Shown here piece after piece: positions 47,801 to 58,778 of a stretch of 64,000 nt of DNA (within the stretch, counting starts at the first letter, position 1; every line of letters begins with the position of its first letter). Source of the stretch: Dromaius novaehollandiae (lineage: Eukaryota; Chordata; Aves; Casuariiformes; Dromaiidae); the NCBI RefSeq assembly GCF_036370855.1, contig NC_088110.1:22625501-22689500 (forward strand). The letters run 5' to 3'. A model generated the notes under the pieces. It was not told the origin of the DNA. It ran no database searches and saw nothing but the letters and a program-made list of their open reading frames with translations. The position numbers and the translations under genes were made by a program.

Positions 47801-50800
47801 CCTTTCTGACCACCTGTTAAAAAAAATCCCAGACATCTGGACCTAAAGCCCAGTGTTTTTTTCCCAGGGAGCTATACAAACACTAAGTCAGCCCTGATGT
47901 GCAACAAGAATTAGCCTAATTTCACGGATATATAAACAAGACTTTACAGTAAACCACCAGCAAAACCATATCTGGAACATATGAATTGCTAGCTCTTGCA
48001 CAGTGATCCTCAAAGGTCCCGAGGCATCAACTCTGAGCTTGAATCTGCAGTCTGAAAAACACCCACTGTTTTCTGACCTATGAATCCCAAGGCTGGCATC
48101 AGCTGGTAGTCAGAGTACAAGAGAACTCTGTTTAAAAAACACAACCAATTTCCTCCCCTCTAACTGCACATGTCCTTCAGTTAAATTTATGAGCTGCCAT
48201 TTGCAAAGGGTCTCTCTCACTAGTGCAAGTATTATTACATTAGTTGTTTCTTCTTTGCAGTCCATCTGTTCCTTATGTCAAATACTGAATGTGAGAAATC
48301 ATGATCACTTCCACGGAAATAAAGTGTTGTCATTTACAAAATAAGGTCACTTTAGGATTAGAAAGAAGGGAAAGCAGAGCAGAGAAATATTTGCAGTAAT
48401 AGCAGGGGAAGCAAAGAAAATTGCTGGCAAAGTAAACAGCTTTTTTGTGAAATGTTCTCATCTTTCTTCTCCACCCACCTCCTCATTTTCAAACCAGACC
48501 AATATGTCATGTCAATGCTCTGTATTAAAGATAATGTATCTCCTCCTGCAACTTACTCCCCTACTTGAAACCAGAATTTATTGTTTCCAATTCCCAATAC
48601 CGCCAACTTCTGTAACATTATCTCAAGTCCCACAGTATCTGGTCTCTCTTGCCTGCAGTAGTCTCAGATTCTTTTGAAAAGTATCTGCCTCCTATGTCTG
48701 CAGAGAAAAGCCGCAATGATGACATCAAAAGGTAATTAAGAAACCCTATAAAAGTTCTCATGAATTTTCAGACTCAGACCCATAATTTGTTAGGTATGAA
48801 GAATTTTCTAGCTTGTATAAGTATTCATAAGAACTCTGGCTACCTGTTGATAAAATGGTTACATTTTTCAAAGCCTATTATCCTCCATAAGGCATCTTTT
48901 GGAGAAAAGAATTGATCCAAACTTAAATACACATGATGATGAAAAATTGACTTGGAAAATAGGTAGATTTAACAATGAACTGATAAAAGAGGGGGAAGAG
49001 CATCCACACCTGCAAACTACCCAGCTAAAAACTTCTTGAGCACTCTGTATGCAGCAAGAGAGCTGCTACTCAGTACTATACTGGTGACAGTAAGTAAAAA
49101 TGGTCACAGAAATTATGGTTTTCAAGGTGACAGGTGAATCATTACTATTTTTCTCCTCTAAAGTGAGAATTCTGTTCAATTTCAGGAAAAATGTAACCCC
49201 AGACAGGATAAGCAAGCCATTTATTTCAAAAACTCTATTATTCTTCTGTTTAAGATGACAGTGGAATGGGTAAGTTTAGACAGACACGCACGTCCAGACA
49301 TTAAAAGGTGTTAAGTTCTAAAGAAATGCAACGAACAGCCAAGCACTTCTGAACATTTCACACATCCTATGCTCAGTCCTCAATCAGCAGACACAGAAGT
49401 GTTTGGTCCCAGCAAGCTATTTGCCATCCGATTGCAGCCACCATCACCAGGAGACGAGAATCAGCAGCAACATTCACCTTCACTTTCCTCTAAGTCTTCC
49501 ATGATGTATTTTCCACCTTACAGTAAGTTTCAAAACTTTAAATCTTCCCCCACCCCCAAACTTTTACAAGGATATTCAGTGTAACTGCAGGTTAAGTGTT
49601 AGTTCTTCTGAGATTTAGAGATGGGGCAAAGTTTTCACAACTGATTCTTTTCTGACTCTGCTGAATTTTTCAGAAGAATCCCTTCAATAAACCATTAAAG
49701 ATTTGAGGAAAAAATGCTTTTGCCCATTTACTGCATATCTAGTTAAAAGCTGAAGTCTCTTCTGTTGTTTCCATTACTAGCAGAAGGTCACACTATTACT
49801 TCTCTAGGTATGGCTGGAATGGTCATTGATTTAATCTGCGTAACTAATCAATGCTCCACAGCAGGCACTTCCAGGGTTTCATATACATGAATTGGCTGAC
49901 AATTTGCAATACAGGAGATTTCTTCCAGGGATGTACATGCCCGCATCATAACTGTTGCCTCTTATGGCTCTGAAGAGCCACAGAAAAGTGCAAATAGTAT
50001 TAAACATTAGTTTTACATCTCCTGTTAGATATGCACAACTACATTGTTAGTATTTAAGATCAAGGATCTGTCCAAAGAACACACACATGGTAAGGTAACT
50101 CTTTAGCACTATTGAATTTACCAGCAAGTTACTCCTGGAATTTTTTCTCCGGTTAGCTGGATTCTCTGTTCATCATGAGCATCTTCCAACTCACACCAAT
50201 ATCCAACTGAATGGGCTTCAGACTGTCCAAGATCAAGTCCTCCCTTGACAAACCCTACTTTAGTAGGGAAGTTGGTCGTCATCTCAATTTTAATAATTCA
50301 GTTACATTGCTCAGTACACAAATCCAGAACAAGTCTTTATATACTGTAAGAATAAATAAAAGCCAGACTGTTTGATGAGGAGCAAAATGAAGCCTTATTT
50401 CCCGTGAACTTCTTGCATGTCTCCTTTCCTACAAGAATTCTAGCTTCCTTGGGCCCTACCCCCTATGATGTTCCTATAACAATACTACTTTTCATATCTA
50501 CAATGTTCACCTTAAAATTTTCAATTTTTCCATACATTCCCTGAAGATATGCACATAACTGGCCACCTTCACTCCCCAGGCACACTCAACATTGCAAGAT
50601 ACCCTCCTCTTGAACGCCCATTAACTTCTGCAGGATCCAAGTTCAGTCTTGCATCCCCAGTGCTGTACATAGTACTGTTTTGAACTGCCAACCAGGCAGC
50701 AAACATGCTGCCTCTGGTCCACAAAAAACACAGTGAGTGGCTGCGCAGACAGAAGGGAAAAAGCCCGAACTATTCTTACCTCTCCTCTTGATAGGAGCAT

Positions 50801-53800
50801 GAATGGGTGTCTTCCATCCAGACACTACATTAAATAAAGTAACTCCAAATGACTGTCAAATTTGAATGAATTTAGTCAACAGCCTCAGCAGATAAGGTAT
50901 AGTGATTCGATCAGTATTTTCAGGAAAACAAAGAGACCAAAGATTAAAGAAAAAAGGTTCAGAAGATTCAAGATGATAGTGCCCCTAGAAGTATGCTTGA
51001 TATATGTATTATTTTAGATGAACATGCAAACAAAGCATACTGCATATGCACAGTTAGAACTGCTTATAGGAAATCTGCATTACAGGACTTAAACAAGAAA
51101 CACTCAAATATAGACAGCATGACTTTCAAGTGAAGCCAACTCACTGCAGGTCTCAGCCAAGAGATAGACCTTTCAGTCTTTCCATGCAACTGCTGTTGGT
51201 GCAACATAAAGGGCTCCTCTAGTGAACGAATCCATGCCACGAATTACAGACTTTGGTAGGAAGTATCTTAAAGTGTTTGTGCGAAAGTGCAAAGAAAATT
51301 ATTGCATGGAAAAGACATTAACCCTAGCTTTTAATTCAGTTATCGTGGGCAGCAAAAGCAGCAAAAATGAAGCTACATTGGCTTTCAGGCAAATTAGCCA
51401 TATAAAAGGCCGCATTAACTGTTAGTCTCATTGCATTAAACTTATCAGGGATGAACTATCCATGCTACACTTGCACTTCAATCTTTCCTGGGCTGAAAAG
51501 AGTTTAGAGTCTTGGTGTTCAGGTCAGTCTACTCTAAAAATTACACAATTTTGAATCCTGAAGATTGCTTCAGTAAGCCAAATTTTCACCAAAAGCAATA
51601 GTTACAATTCTTCCTAGAAAAATGATCTTTAAATGTCTGGAACAGTGTAAAATAACTGCTAAATTGTAGGGGTCTTTTTGTTCATACCTCAAAGGAGCTA
51701 GGAAAACAACTTCAAAATCCCCCACGCCAACAATTCAGAAGTAATGCTCTCTTCCATGAATGAATGGAAGCTGGGACGGAGCTAGTACCTGTTAATGAAG
51801 AAGGGAGGTTTCTTCTAAAGCGGGCCGGCATCTGTGCTCTCTACAGTGGACTCCTCAGGCTGCTCTCCCCTCCTCCCCCCCTTACATCTTGCCATTGCAA
51901 TCCCAGATTTCTCCAGACAAATCTTGTTATGTGAAGAGAGCGGCAACAAGGATGACAGATACTGACTCCAACTTCAAAGAGTACAAAAGTTACCTTATTA
52001 ACCCACAGTACCACCTAACAATGTACATTTGTCTGAGTCCAAGTGGAGTGCTACAAGTTTATAATTCTAATCCCAGCCCTGAAACAGCCAAGGGGTGAAC
52101 TACTTTACCTGGCCTCTAGCTTCAATGGCATAAAATGGACATATATTCTTGCCTGCATGAGAGCAGGTACAACTGCACAACCAGTAAAAATTTGATATGA
52201 AATGCAACATTCTTTTAGTTTTTAAAAAAGTAAAAAGACCATGATTTTCTTTATTCCAAAGTTAAACCTCCAACCTTAGCTAAACTCCAACATCAACTAT
52301 GGAAAACCGAGCCACATGATTTATGTGGCATATAGGCTTCCAGAAGTTTATGATATACAATAGTCTCCAGGCAAAGGGGGAAAACTATGCAATATCAAAA
52401 TATTTAAGTACACTAATCCTCTGATTTGACTGCTAGAATTAACTGTAAATACTTGATATTCAAAAACGACTATACTGGAGACAGTGAGTAAGTCTGGAAT
52501 CCAATGCCTTCTGTGTGATCTAAGACTTATCTACATTGCTGAAGTTAACTTTAGAGATAAAATGAACAAAGCGTATACAAACAGCTGAAAAATTACATAC
52601 AATTGGTAAAGGGAGATTTTTTTTCTGAAGTATTACAACATAGAGCTTAAAGAAATATTTAGGCCAACAGTAGTTGACCCAATATTGTTGGAGATAATGC
52701 ATTTACTTAAAAATAGAATAATCCAGCTATACAACTGATGATGCAGAACACAAGTCTGGATCCCAAACCAAAAGGATTTCAGGGTCATTCCCCCCCACCT
52801 GCATTCAACAGGCTTAATTAGCGTCAAACATTTCTGGAGAAAAAACACTGTTGATTGCCATTAACACTAAGAGAGCTCCTGCAATCCAGCTTCTTGTGGA
52901 AAAATGATGATCCAAGGAAGTGGGAGAAAAAAGAGCAAGTGAAAGACCACATAAATACATTTTGTCCAAAGAAAATAAATAGGTAGCAAAGTAATAACAG
53001 TTGAAGTTTCTGGATAGCCCATACAGCACATTCTGACGTCTGTTTTAACGAAACAATTAGATTCCAAAGCTTGTTACACATAACAACCTGCTTAACCTAT
53101 CTGGAACTCATATTCCACCTGAGGTCAATAGGATTACCGCAAGCAAGGATATACTCTACATCCTCACATTAATCCAGTATTAAATCAATACGTTACTGAG
53201 ATACATTTTCTCTAAAAGTTGTTTTTTCATCATGCCCACCAATTGTGATTCCTTTCCTCCTATAAGTCATGCACATGCTTATTCCAGCCTGGGACACACA
53301 GATTCTGCAAAGCCTCAATTCACATGCGCACAGATAGCATGAATTTAAATTAAGCAAGAAGTTTTACTGTGCTCAGAAGTACTAAATGGAGTACAAATTG
53401 TAGAATAAAAGCATACTGCATCCATTTTACATCTAAAAGCTTTACTCCTCTCCACCTACAGAAAGCAGTTTGTGCTTATCATTAGATGCATGTGTTGCAA
53501 GAATTGTGATTCAGCTTCGCTATATAACGGATCAGATTTCACCAGTTGCTTCATTTGAAATCAGACTGCCTTGGAGAAGATTTTGAGGTTTGTGTGGTAA
53601 CGGCAAAGGAAAGATAACTTAAACATACAGGAAGCAAGAATAGAGGAGTCCTGTCACTTCCCAGAAAATTAAACTTGTTCCACGGAGGAAAAACATCAAG
53701 ACTGTTTACAGACGAAAGCAGCGGTAGCAACACCTGCAAAGCCTCATAACAGCAATGGGCATCTCAAACATGGCACAACTTCCACTACAGGACATTCAGA

Positions 53801-56800
53801 ACAGGGCTGCGATAAATCAAGACACTACTCTGTATTAGAAGAAAGGAGGTCCTTAGACTGCAGTCTTCATACTATATTTTGCAACTTACACTGCATTTAT
53901 TATAAAGATTCTTTTGTTCTGTACTTCAACATCTGGTCTAGTGTACTTTATTCCGCTGTGCTTTTGGAAAATATGCTGTGGTCACTGACCATGTTTAATA
54001 CATTGCTAAAAAATGTCATATGCACAGAGTAATAGTATTGCTTGCCTACAGTGTTATCCACCTAATGGCTGAATCACTGTCTTTGGAACATTACAATGAG
54101 AGTAATTAATAACATCTCTAGTGTGGGGGAAATTCCTGTTTCTTTTCAAACTTTTTACAAAATAAGCTGAATTTTTCATTAAGGTTGATTAACATAAGAA
54201 TACTCTTTTGGGAACTGCCACACAAGGTCAGAATACCTCTACATCTACAGGCTGTTACAAATTAGTTCTGTGAATGGAACTTCACTCCAGTCAGATGGCT
54301 CATTCTGGATTTTGGGGCATAGGGACTGAATTTCCCCCAGCTACCAGCTCAGGATAGCTAGCAACTTTTGTTCTGCAGGCAAACAATTTAGCATTATTTT
54401 AGCCTGTGACCTCCTTTAATCACCTCTGTCACTTGCTCCTGGGAGAAGGTTCTGCAGGTAGCTTTCTAGAAACTGTAGAATATCAAGCCTTTATCTTGAG
54501 ATTGCAAACCGAGCAAGGATTGCCTGACACAGCTAGCTTTTCCAGGGGCTGTACCACAGTTCCCTTACCCACAGAACAAAGAGGATAACCTCAGAACACC
54601 TTGCTAATCTTAAGGCATGTAAAAAGCAGAGCAAAGTAGTACAAAAACTGGGCCCAATTCTTTCCCAACATGTAGTACTGGAAACATCATGAAAGCAATA
54701 AGATCTACGCAACAGTTAGACAGTGGCTGACAGAACAATACCTTCTGGGAACGCTTTCTGGAAACAATCTACTTCAACCTTTCGAGTTTAAAGGACTTAA
54801 AGCACGCAAAAAATCTGCAAACCAATGTGCATTGTAAGTAATTTTTAACTGAACTTACACCAATGAAGGACAAAAACCCCAGCTACCTGAAAAAAGGCAT
54901 AAACTAGTAGATATTAAATAGAAGATCCACAGGCTGTGCAAATTCTAAGTTTAAGACAACAAGCCTTGGTGCCTTTAGCAGGTTCCTCCAAGTAACTTTA
55001 CTTGCTTTGCCAGCACTGTGCTCCAAAATGGGAGACCTGTCTAAAGAAAGGACCAACTACACAGTTGCACTGCTACTGAAAGTATATGCCTTATCAGGAC
55101 AACTAAATTACAAGCATAAAATCTCATCTCTGAGACTCAAATCAACCATTCAGGCATTGACACCTTCTGCAGTTATACTTGTGCCATCTAATTCTTATAA
55201 TATTGTAGAAAAAGGTTTAGGACAAGGAGGACAGCGCGGCACTTGACTCACCCAGTATGCAACAGAACCCCCAGCCTTCATAAATCTGATTGCTGTGTTT
55301 GGATCAATGTTAAAAGCACAGTTAAAATCTTGCTGCATTCTAGAAACAGTAAAAAAAAAAATGTGCGACAAAGATGTAGCAACACATTACTGCTGGAATT
55401 TGAATTACATGTAACAAGAATCTGTCCACATTTGCCTCAGTTCTCCTTGACCAGTGAGATCTGCCAATACCTTAAAACCTGTAAATAAACCTGCCTGCAG
55501 CTTACAAGCGTAACATGACAACCAGTCCCTGAAAGAAGGAAAAGACTAATTCCCAGGGTTACCTCCAGTTAAAATAATGTCCACAGCTGTGAAAAGAGAT
55601 TTGAAAGATCCTAAGTTACTGATCATACAAGTTACACTTAGAACGAAAAGCACAGTTTATACTACTGCTGATTATGACCAGATAAACTTCAGAGAAGAAC
55701 TACATCCTTGCATGTCAATGTCATATTTTTGATAAACCAGCATAGCCTGAATCTTTGATCTTTATTTTACAAAACATAAGCCCAGATAAAGCACAGATAC
55801 CTGGACAAGCTTACATCTACAGATATGAGATCTTCCTCATATATCAACAACTGAGCTGTGAAACAAAATTTTGCTTGTCAAATGTAATAATGCCAAATGA
55901 AACAGACCATCTATACAGAAATGTCTATCTTACCTTGCCTGACCACTGATGCATGCAGAAAAAGCACAGCTTTAGCCAAGGCTGAATGACTGGCATACAG
56001 AAGTTGGTTAATTTTGCTAAATAACCATATGACTGTCGAGATGGGAAGTGTAACCACTGCATCCCAGCTGGTCAACACTCCCAATAACTTGGGCATTACA
56101 GCATGAACCTAGCTCACCAAGGCCTAGCAATGTTCCTGCAGTTCGCTGGGCCGTAGAGGTGAAAGGAAAGGCTTATGTACTCTTCAAATTGATGTTCCTT
56201 TTTACGTATTTGTTTCCTAAGGCAAATACGTAGCAATATTCTATGCAGATAGGATGGTCTAATTATTCAGAAGATATACATTTGACAAGTCTCCAGAAGA
56301 AGCATGTATGAATGTATCCAGCTAATCACTTAATTATGCAAACACAAGTGCATACAAAGACTTCCAACACAGTTAAATATTCAGCAGTACACTCCACTAT
56401 TTCTCCTGTTGTCTTCTCCATCTAGAAGCATGAAATATTTCATGCCAAAAGCTAGATTCATAGGGTGGATTAGTGAGAAGACAGCCACTGATAACTTTCA
56501 GGTCCAAGTATAAACCTATCAACTAACCATGTATACAGTCTACGTTATGTCACTGAAATTTCTACAAGTCAGGATTAAAACCACTCAGTGGATTAATGTG
56601 AAATGTTGGCCCGTAATCCAACTAAACATGATGAATACTGCACCTTTAGTAATATGTCTCATTTTTATATTTCAGCCACAACCTTTTAGCTGAGACAGTC
56701 CAGCTCTACTACTTCTGTCAGGATGACGATAAACTTCAGCAGCTCACTCAGTTCTGACCACAAAAGAGAAATACTGCCCTCTCAAGATATCTGAAACAGA

Positions 56801-58778
56801 ACTCACTAAAAAATACCATCAACACACAAATTACACTAGTCAAGCAACCCATCCACCCCCTATTCATGTGACTTTGAATTTCATGTAGTGTAAGATAAGT
56901 TAAATTGCTGTATTCTTAGCAGAATCTGCTAAATTAAGAGATGTGCCTGTTTGCTCAGAGAATCTGAGGCCTGTATAAGAGCAATGGTGGCCCCAGGCTG
57001 GCAAATGATCTTCAGCCGCACTCTCTAGCCTTAAGAGGAAAAACTCCCTACCATACATATCATCACAGAGCAAGAAGAACTCAAAAGCAATTTCTACTGC
57101 TGGTGAACCAGAAAGCAGAATATCAGTTAGTAAAAACTGCTGTGTTTTTCCACAGCTCCTTTTACCAACTATCACTAAGGCAATCTACAAATTAAAAAGC
57201 TACATTTTCTGAAAACTAAGCAGGTATTCTATAAGGGAAAAACAGATCAGAGAAAAACATAATTAATTTTCACAGTGTACCATGACTAATCTTGGCATAT
57301 ATTCAGGTACTGGAACAGCAATCACTGAGTACGAATGAAAACAGTGTTGAACCCTGTCCTATTTTTATCAGATGAAAGCCACAAACCTAGCCATGCTTCT
57401 GCTTAGTGTTGCATTTTCTTCTATCCTGATAGCTTTTACAGCTGGAGAAATAGCTACTTACAGCACTATTCTGCTGTAAAAAATTATTGCTACTTACAGC
57501 TATTGGGATTATAGTTGGGTATGTCACAGAAAAGGAGGTCCAGCGGAGGCAAGCTAAGAACATTTCCTTGGGATGTTTAACTATTTCCAGTCTGTATCAG
57601 TTCTTCTGCATTTCACAAGAAGTAAAGTTGTGCTTTGAAATTCTTGATCACAATTTAAGTGGTATTAAAGTATATTTGTTTGCAGATAGTTAAACTGAAA
57701 CAGAGTTATACAAGGTTATGGTGCAAACCAGTGGCAGAGAAGGCAGAACTCCAAACACCAATTCCACACCATTTGCCCCTCTAATTTATACGGTTCATGA
57801 CATTTTTAAAATGGCATTTGAAGGCAAAATACTAGTGCTACTGATGTGACAGTATAATTCACCTGTGCCACTTCAACCATACAGCACTGTTTTTATTAAC
57901 CCCATAAAGAATTCACAAAAGCCATTCTATACAAACAGCCACTCACAGTTCAAAGACTTTCCTCACATGTTTCTTCAAACACATTAAACACTTATAGACA
58001 TATTTAAATCTAAATTTTTTAATATTCATAATCATAGCCTAGAATGTGGAAATGCAATGCATACTTACCAACTCAGCCATTTAGCCAGGTCAGGATGCAA
58101 TGTATCATTACAAAAACAATAAAGACTTGCTTTGGACCAACAATCAGTTCCAGGGGTTAGAAAGCTTGTGCACACGTGCTAAAATGCAAGCTTTCTCCTA
58201 ACCTCAACTCCTCTTCCCTCAATTTCTCAGTTGCACATTCTTGGAAACCAAGAAAAGGGAAGTGAGTGGAAACCTAACTGCTTTAACTGCCTTCTCTCAC
58301 CAGTAAAGCAGTCATCACCGTATGCTCTGTACAAGATATAAACTGCTACTATAAGGATGAGAGATTGAGCGTCCCCAAGAAAAGATATTTGACCCAAGCC
58401 AAGTTAGTATTTAAACTCAAACAATTTTCCTGCTTATTTTCCAACAGAACGCTCATACTTGTCTCTCGCTGAAGATTTTTCATTGATATGCTAACAAGCA
58501 CTTCCTACAAAAACCCTTCTGTGACTCTTTCCTCAATCCAACCCAACAGTAAAGCAGCAAAATTCCAGTCTCCAGCCATGATTAAAATAATGTTAATTGC
58601 CATAAAGAGATACTAGCTCTTTCCCCCATTGGAAGAATGCAAAAAGGGACACACCTTTGGAGTGTTTCCCCGAAGGCCTCTTGGGTAATGACTCTTCAAT
58701 GGAATGTGTTGACGTATGTAGTACATTTTCCAAACTGTTACTGACACTGTTTATGGGGGTCTCAGACCTTGGAGCGAC
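19380..58778 (-). CDS. ZCCHC14: ZCCHC14, zinc finger CCHC-type and SAM domain protein 14 (12 exons seen, 5'-incomplete)
   Basis: ZCCHC14 is an RNA-binding adaptor. In mammals its SAM domain, related to Smaug/Vts1, recognises CNGGN-type loop hairpins and recruits TENT4A/B, which add mixed poly(A) tails that resist deadenylation. The exons join in one phase to 2688 nt, giving 895 residues plus stop. Numbered from the first residue here, there is a PX-like region at about 43-130, SAM at about 242-298 (NGILDWLRKLRLHKYY into FLSLTEEDLNKFE), and an acidic/Ser block EGSSSEYSSSSSSP. A long Ser/Pro/His/Gln-rich region follows. A CCHC knuckle at 854-867 (Cys854, Cys857, His862, Cys867) and the end GTFRLKYAPPSESLDSTD close the protein. 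The N-terminal exons lie beyond 64000. The match to human ZCCHC14 is from memory but extends over every exon. Confidence 0.95.
19436..20759 (-). other. ZCCHC14: ZCCHC14 last intron
   Basis: 1324 bp, donor CAAG|GTAAAA and acceptor CCTTAG. AT-rich with no other feature seen. If retained, translation would stop after about 20 extra codons (stop ending at 20695). Confidence 0.88.
20760..22229 (-). CDS. ZCCHC14: ZCCHC14 large low-complexity and zinc-knuckle exon
   Basis: 1470 nt, acceptor CCCTAG|GTTTAGAG and donor GACAAG|GTAAAA. It encodes the segment from LEIHLEGSEKEKPVMLLNHF through a long Ser/Pro/Ala/Thr-rich region, a 14-Ser run, His6-Gln4, a Cys-rich patch (CMVCSSCGCSGNC) and YFQHPFSGPSMF. 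It ends with the CCHC knuckle CYNCGASGHRAQDC. Codons at both ends are split and are completed by the neighbouring exons. Confidence 0.95.
21283..21324 (-). repeat. ZCCHC14: Coding AGC trinucleotide repeat (14 Ser) in ZCCHC14
   Basis: Thirteen AGC codons and one AGT give an uninterrupted run of 14 serines, immediately after NNFY. A nearby CAC/CAG stretch (about 21218-21247) encodes His6-Gln4. Both sit in the disordered part of the protein and are likely to vary in length. Confidence 0.92.
22230..22312 (-). other. ZCCHC14: ZCCHC14 short intron (83 bp)
   Basis: Donor GAGAC|GTAAGC and acceptor CCCTAG. It is open in one frame, so an unspliced reading frame runs through part of it. Confidence 0.88.
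22313..22453 (-). CDS. ZCCHC14: ZCCHC14 coding exon, acidic/Ser-rich
   Basis: Acceptor TCCACAG|AGCTGCGG. It encodes LRVDVDQPAHPLPREGSS, EYSSSSSSPMGIQ and TREESSDSAEENER. The phase joins the exons on both sides (Glu and Arg codons are split). Confidence 0.93.
22454..22865 (-). other. ZCCHC14: ZCCHC14 intron (412 bp)
   Basis: Donor GCAG|GTAAGG, acceptor TCCACAG. No other feature seen. Confidence 0.88.
22866..22993 (-). CDS. ZCCHC14: ZCCHC14 coding exon
   Basis: Encodes EKSEKRCLNPTTPSSVTSSG and ARVPPTTHVGPIQSIRGNHA. Acceptor CTCTAG|AGAAAAAT; donor GCTGCAG|GTAAGG. The first base completes a Lys codon from the SAM-domain exon. Confidence 0.93.
22994..24523 (-). other. ZCCHC14: ZCCHC14 intron (1530 bp)
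   Basis: AT-rich, with one GC-rich patch at 23693-23830 containing the palindrome CTCGGCCGAG at 23713-23722. No exon signal pairs with it. Confidence 0.85.
24524..24615 (-). CDS. ZCCHC14: ZCCHC14 coding exon, second half of SAM domain
   Basis: Encodes FLSLTEEDLNKFESLTMGAK and KKLKTQLELE. Acceptor TAAAAG|TTTCTGAG, donor GAGAA|GTAAGT. The segment carries the basic helix (GAKKKLK) that contacts RNA in Smaug-type SAM domains; that role is inferred by family. Confidence 0.94.
24616..26058 (-). other. ZCCHC14: ZCCHC14 intron (1443 bp)
   Basis: Very AT-rich, especially 25040-25160 with TATAA/ATAT-rich runs. A 16-nt T run lies near 25176. Nothing else seen. Confidence 0.85.
26059..26329 (-). CDS. 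ZCCHC14: ZCCHC14 coding exon, first half of SAM domain
   Basis: Ninety full codons, starting PICGVAGIQSSQNHVQH and ending QEQNGILDWLRKLRLHKYY then PVFKQLTMEK. Acceptor TTTTGCAG|ACCTATA; donor GAGAAG|GTAGGG. The SAM domain begins at about NGILDW. Confidence 0.95.
26330..27978 (-). other. ZCCHC14: ZCCHC14 intron (1649 bp)
   Basis: No repeat or secondary gene recognised. The frame that stays open to 26611 is read-through of the adjacent exon into intron. Confidence 0.85.
27979..28033 (-). CDS. ZCCHC14: ZCCHC14 coding exon (55 nt)
   Basis: Encodes PGNPSIYKVGTTLGTSG with split codons at both ends (Asn and Arg). Acceptor TTTTTAG|ATCCTGG; donor GGAAG|GTAAGA. Confidence 0.92.
28034..28124 (-). other. 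ZCCHC14: ZCCHC14 short intron (91 bp)
   Basis: Donor TTCAA|GTAAGT, acceptor TTTTTAG. Confidence 0.88.
28125..28219 (-). CDS. ZCCHC14: ZCCHC14 coding exon
   Basis: Encodes YLAPLPSHVVKNDHVRKFFS and TSSPSQQLQSS. Acceptor AATGCAG|GTATTT; donor TTCAA|GTAAGT. The segment closely matches the mammalian protein. Confidence 0.94.
28220..30212 (-). other. ZCCHC14: ZCCHC14 intron (1993 bp)
   Basis: AT-rich. It contains a 34-nt T homopolymer at 29839-29872. No conserved reading frame. Confidence 0.85.
29839..29872. repeat. Poly(T) homopolymer, 34 nt
   Basis: Uninterrupted T run on the + strand (A run in the ZCCHC14 transcript). No retroposed gene sequence is recognisable beside it. Confidence 0.9.
30213..30322 (-). 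CDS. ZCCHC14: ZCCHC14 coding exon, end of PX-like region
   Basis: Encodes LSQLYPEENLEKFIPCLAGP and DSFYLERNHIDLESDL plus two bases of Arg. Acceptor CCTTTAG|CTGTCT; donor CTTAG|GTATGC. Confidence 0.95.
30323..30540 (-). other. ZCCHC14: ZCCHC14 intron (218 bp)
   Basis: Donor TCTAAG|GTAAAG, acceptor CCTTTAG. No further feature. Confidence 0.88.
30541..30612 (-). CDS. ZCCHC14: ZCCHC14 coding exon (72 nt)
   Basis: Encodes VLWSDSSVTLVTKSSIEVTE and FISK in phase 0. Acceptor TTTTTAAG|GTCCTG; donor TCTAAG|GTAAAG. Part of the PX-like region. Confidence 0.94.
30613..33721 (-). other. ZCCHC14: ZCCHC14 intron (3109 bp) holding a long purine microsatellite
   Basis: Contains the GAAAAAA-type repeat at 31561-31971. 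The remainder is AT-rich, with no further recognised gene or element. Confidence 0.85.
31561..31971. repeat. Homopurine microsatellite, 8-bp block then 7-bp block
   Basis: One G followed by six or seven A repeats over about 410 bp. Around 31630-31790 the spacing of G is mostly 8 (for example 31685, 31693, 31701, 31709, 31717, 31725). From about 31796 it is 7 (31803, 31810, 31817, 31824). The last 40 bp degenerate to shorter units. The + strand is all purine and the - strand all pyrimidine, so the ZCCHC14 pre-mRNA carries a U-rich tract. The long Lys/Glu/Arg and Phe/Ser/Leu frames across it are artefacts. Confidence 0.96.
33722..33795 (-). CDS. ZCCHC14: ZCCHC14 coding exon, start of PX-like region
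   Basis: Encodes SVEKVELKGLAHKKNERNVE and YSFE, after completing a split Val codon. Acceptor CTCGCAG|TAAGTG; donor TTTGAG|GTAAGT. Confidence 0.94.
42667..42746. repeat. 40-bp tandem duplication, two copies
   Basis: AAGAAATGAGGATTCTTCCA and the following 20 bases are repeated once at a spacing of exactly 40 bp, with about two mismatches. This indicates a recent local duplication. Confidence 0.9.
43990..44340. promoter_or_regulatory. Cluster of TAATTA motifs, candidate intronic enhancer
   Basis: Four TAATTA core sites lie at 44033-44038, 44056-44061, 44294-44299 and 44332-44337, with further TAAT cores between. Homeodomain proteins bind such sites. The stretch has no reading frame. Regulatory function is a guess based on motif density. 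Confidence 0.3.
49324..49522 (+). other. Unassigned exon-like open frame
   Basis: On the + strand, antisense to ZCCHC14, a frame open from 49315 reads like Ser/Pro/Gln-rich protein (TEVFGPSKLFAIRLQPPSPG, then SLSSKSSMMYFPPYS). It ends at a good donor, TACA|GTAAGT. The possible acceptor TTCTAAAG at 49323 has a poor pyrimidine tract. I recognise no family. It may well be chance. Confidence 0.2.
58655..58778 (-). CDS. ZCCHC14: ZCCHC14 most 5' coding exon in the window
   Basis: Encodes VAPRSETPINSVSNSLENVL and HTSTHSIEESLPKRPSGKHS, then Lys and the first base of a Val codon. Acceptor TTTCCAG|GTCGCTCC; donor CCAAAG|GTGTGT. It matches the human segment around SVSNSLENALHTS. Upstream exons are outside the window. 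Confidence 0.94.

Larger units (their letters stand above)
33796..58654 (-). other. ZCCHC14: ZCCHC14 large intron (24,859 bp)
   Basis: Largest intron in the window. It is AT-rich and mostly unique-looking, with no CR1, LTR or tRNA gene recognised on either strand. Short frames are numerous, but none shows a known domain. Candidate elements inside it are listed separately: a homeodomain-motif cluster near 44 kb, a 40-bp tandem duplication at 42.7 kb and an unassigned exon-like frame at 49.3 kb. Confidence 0.8.
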
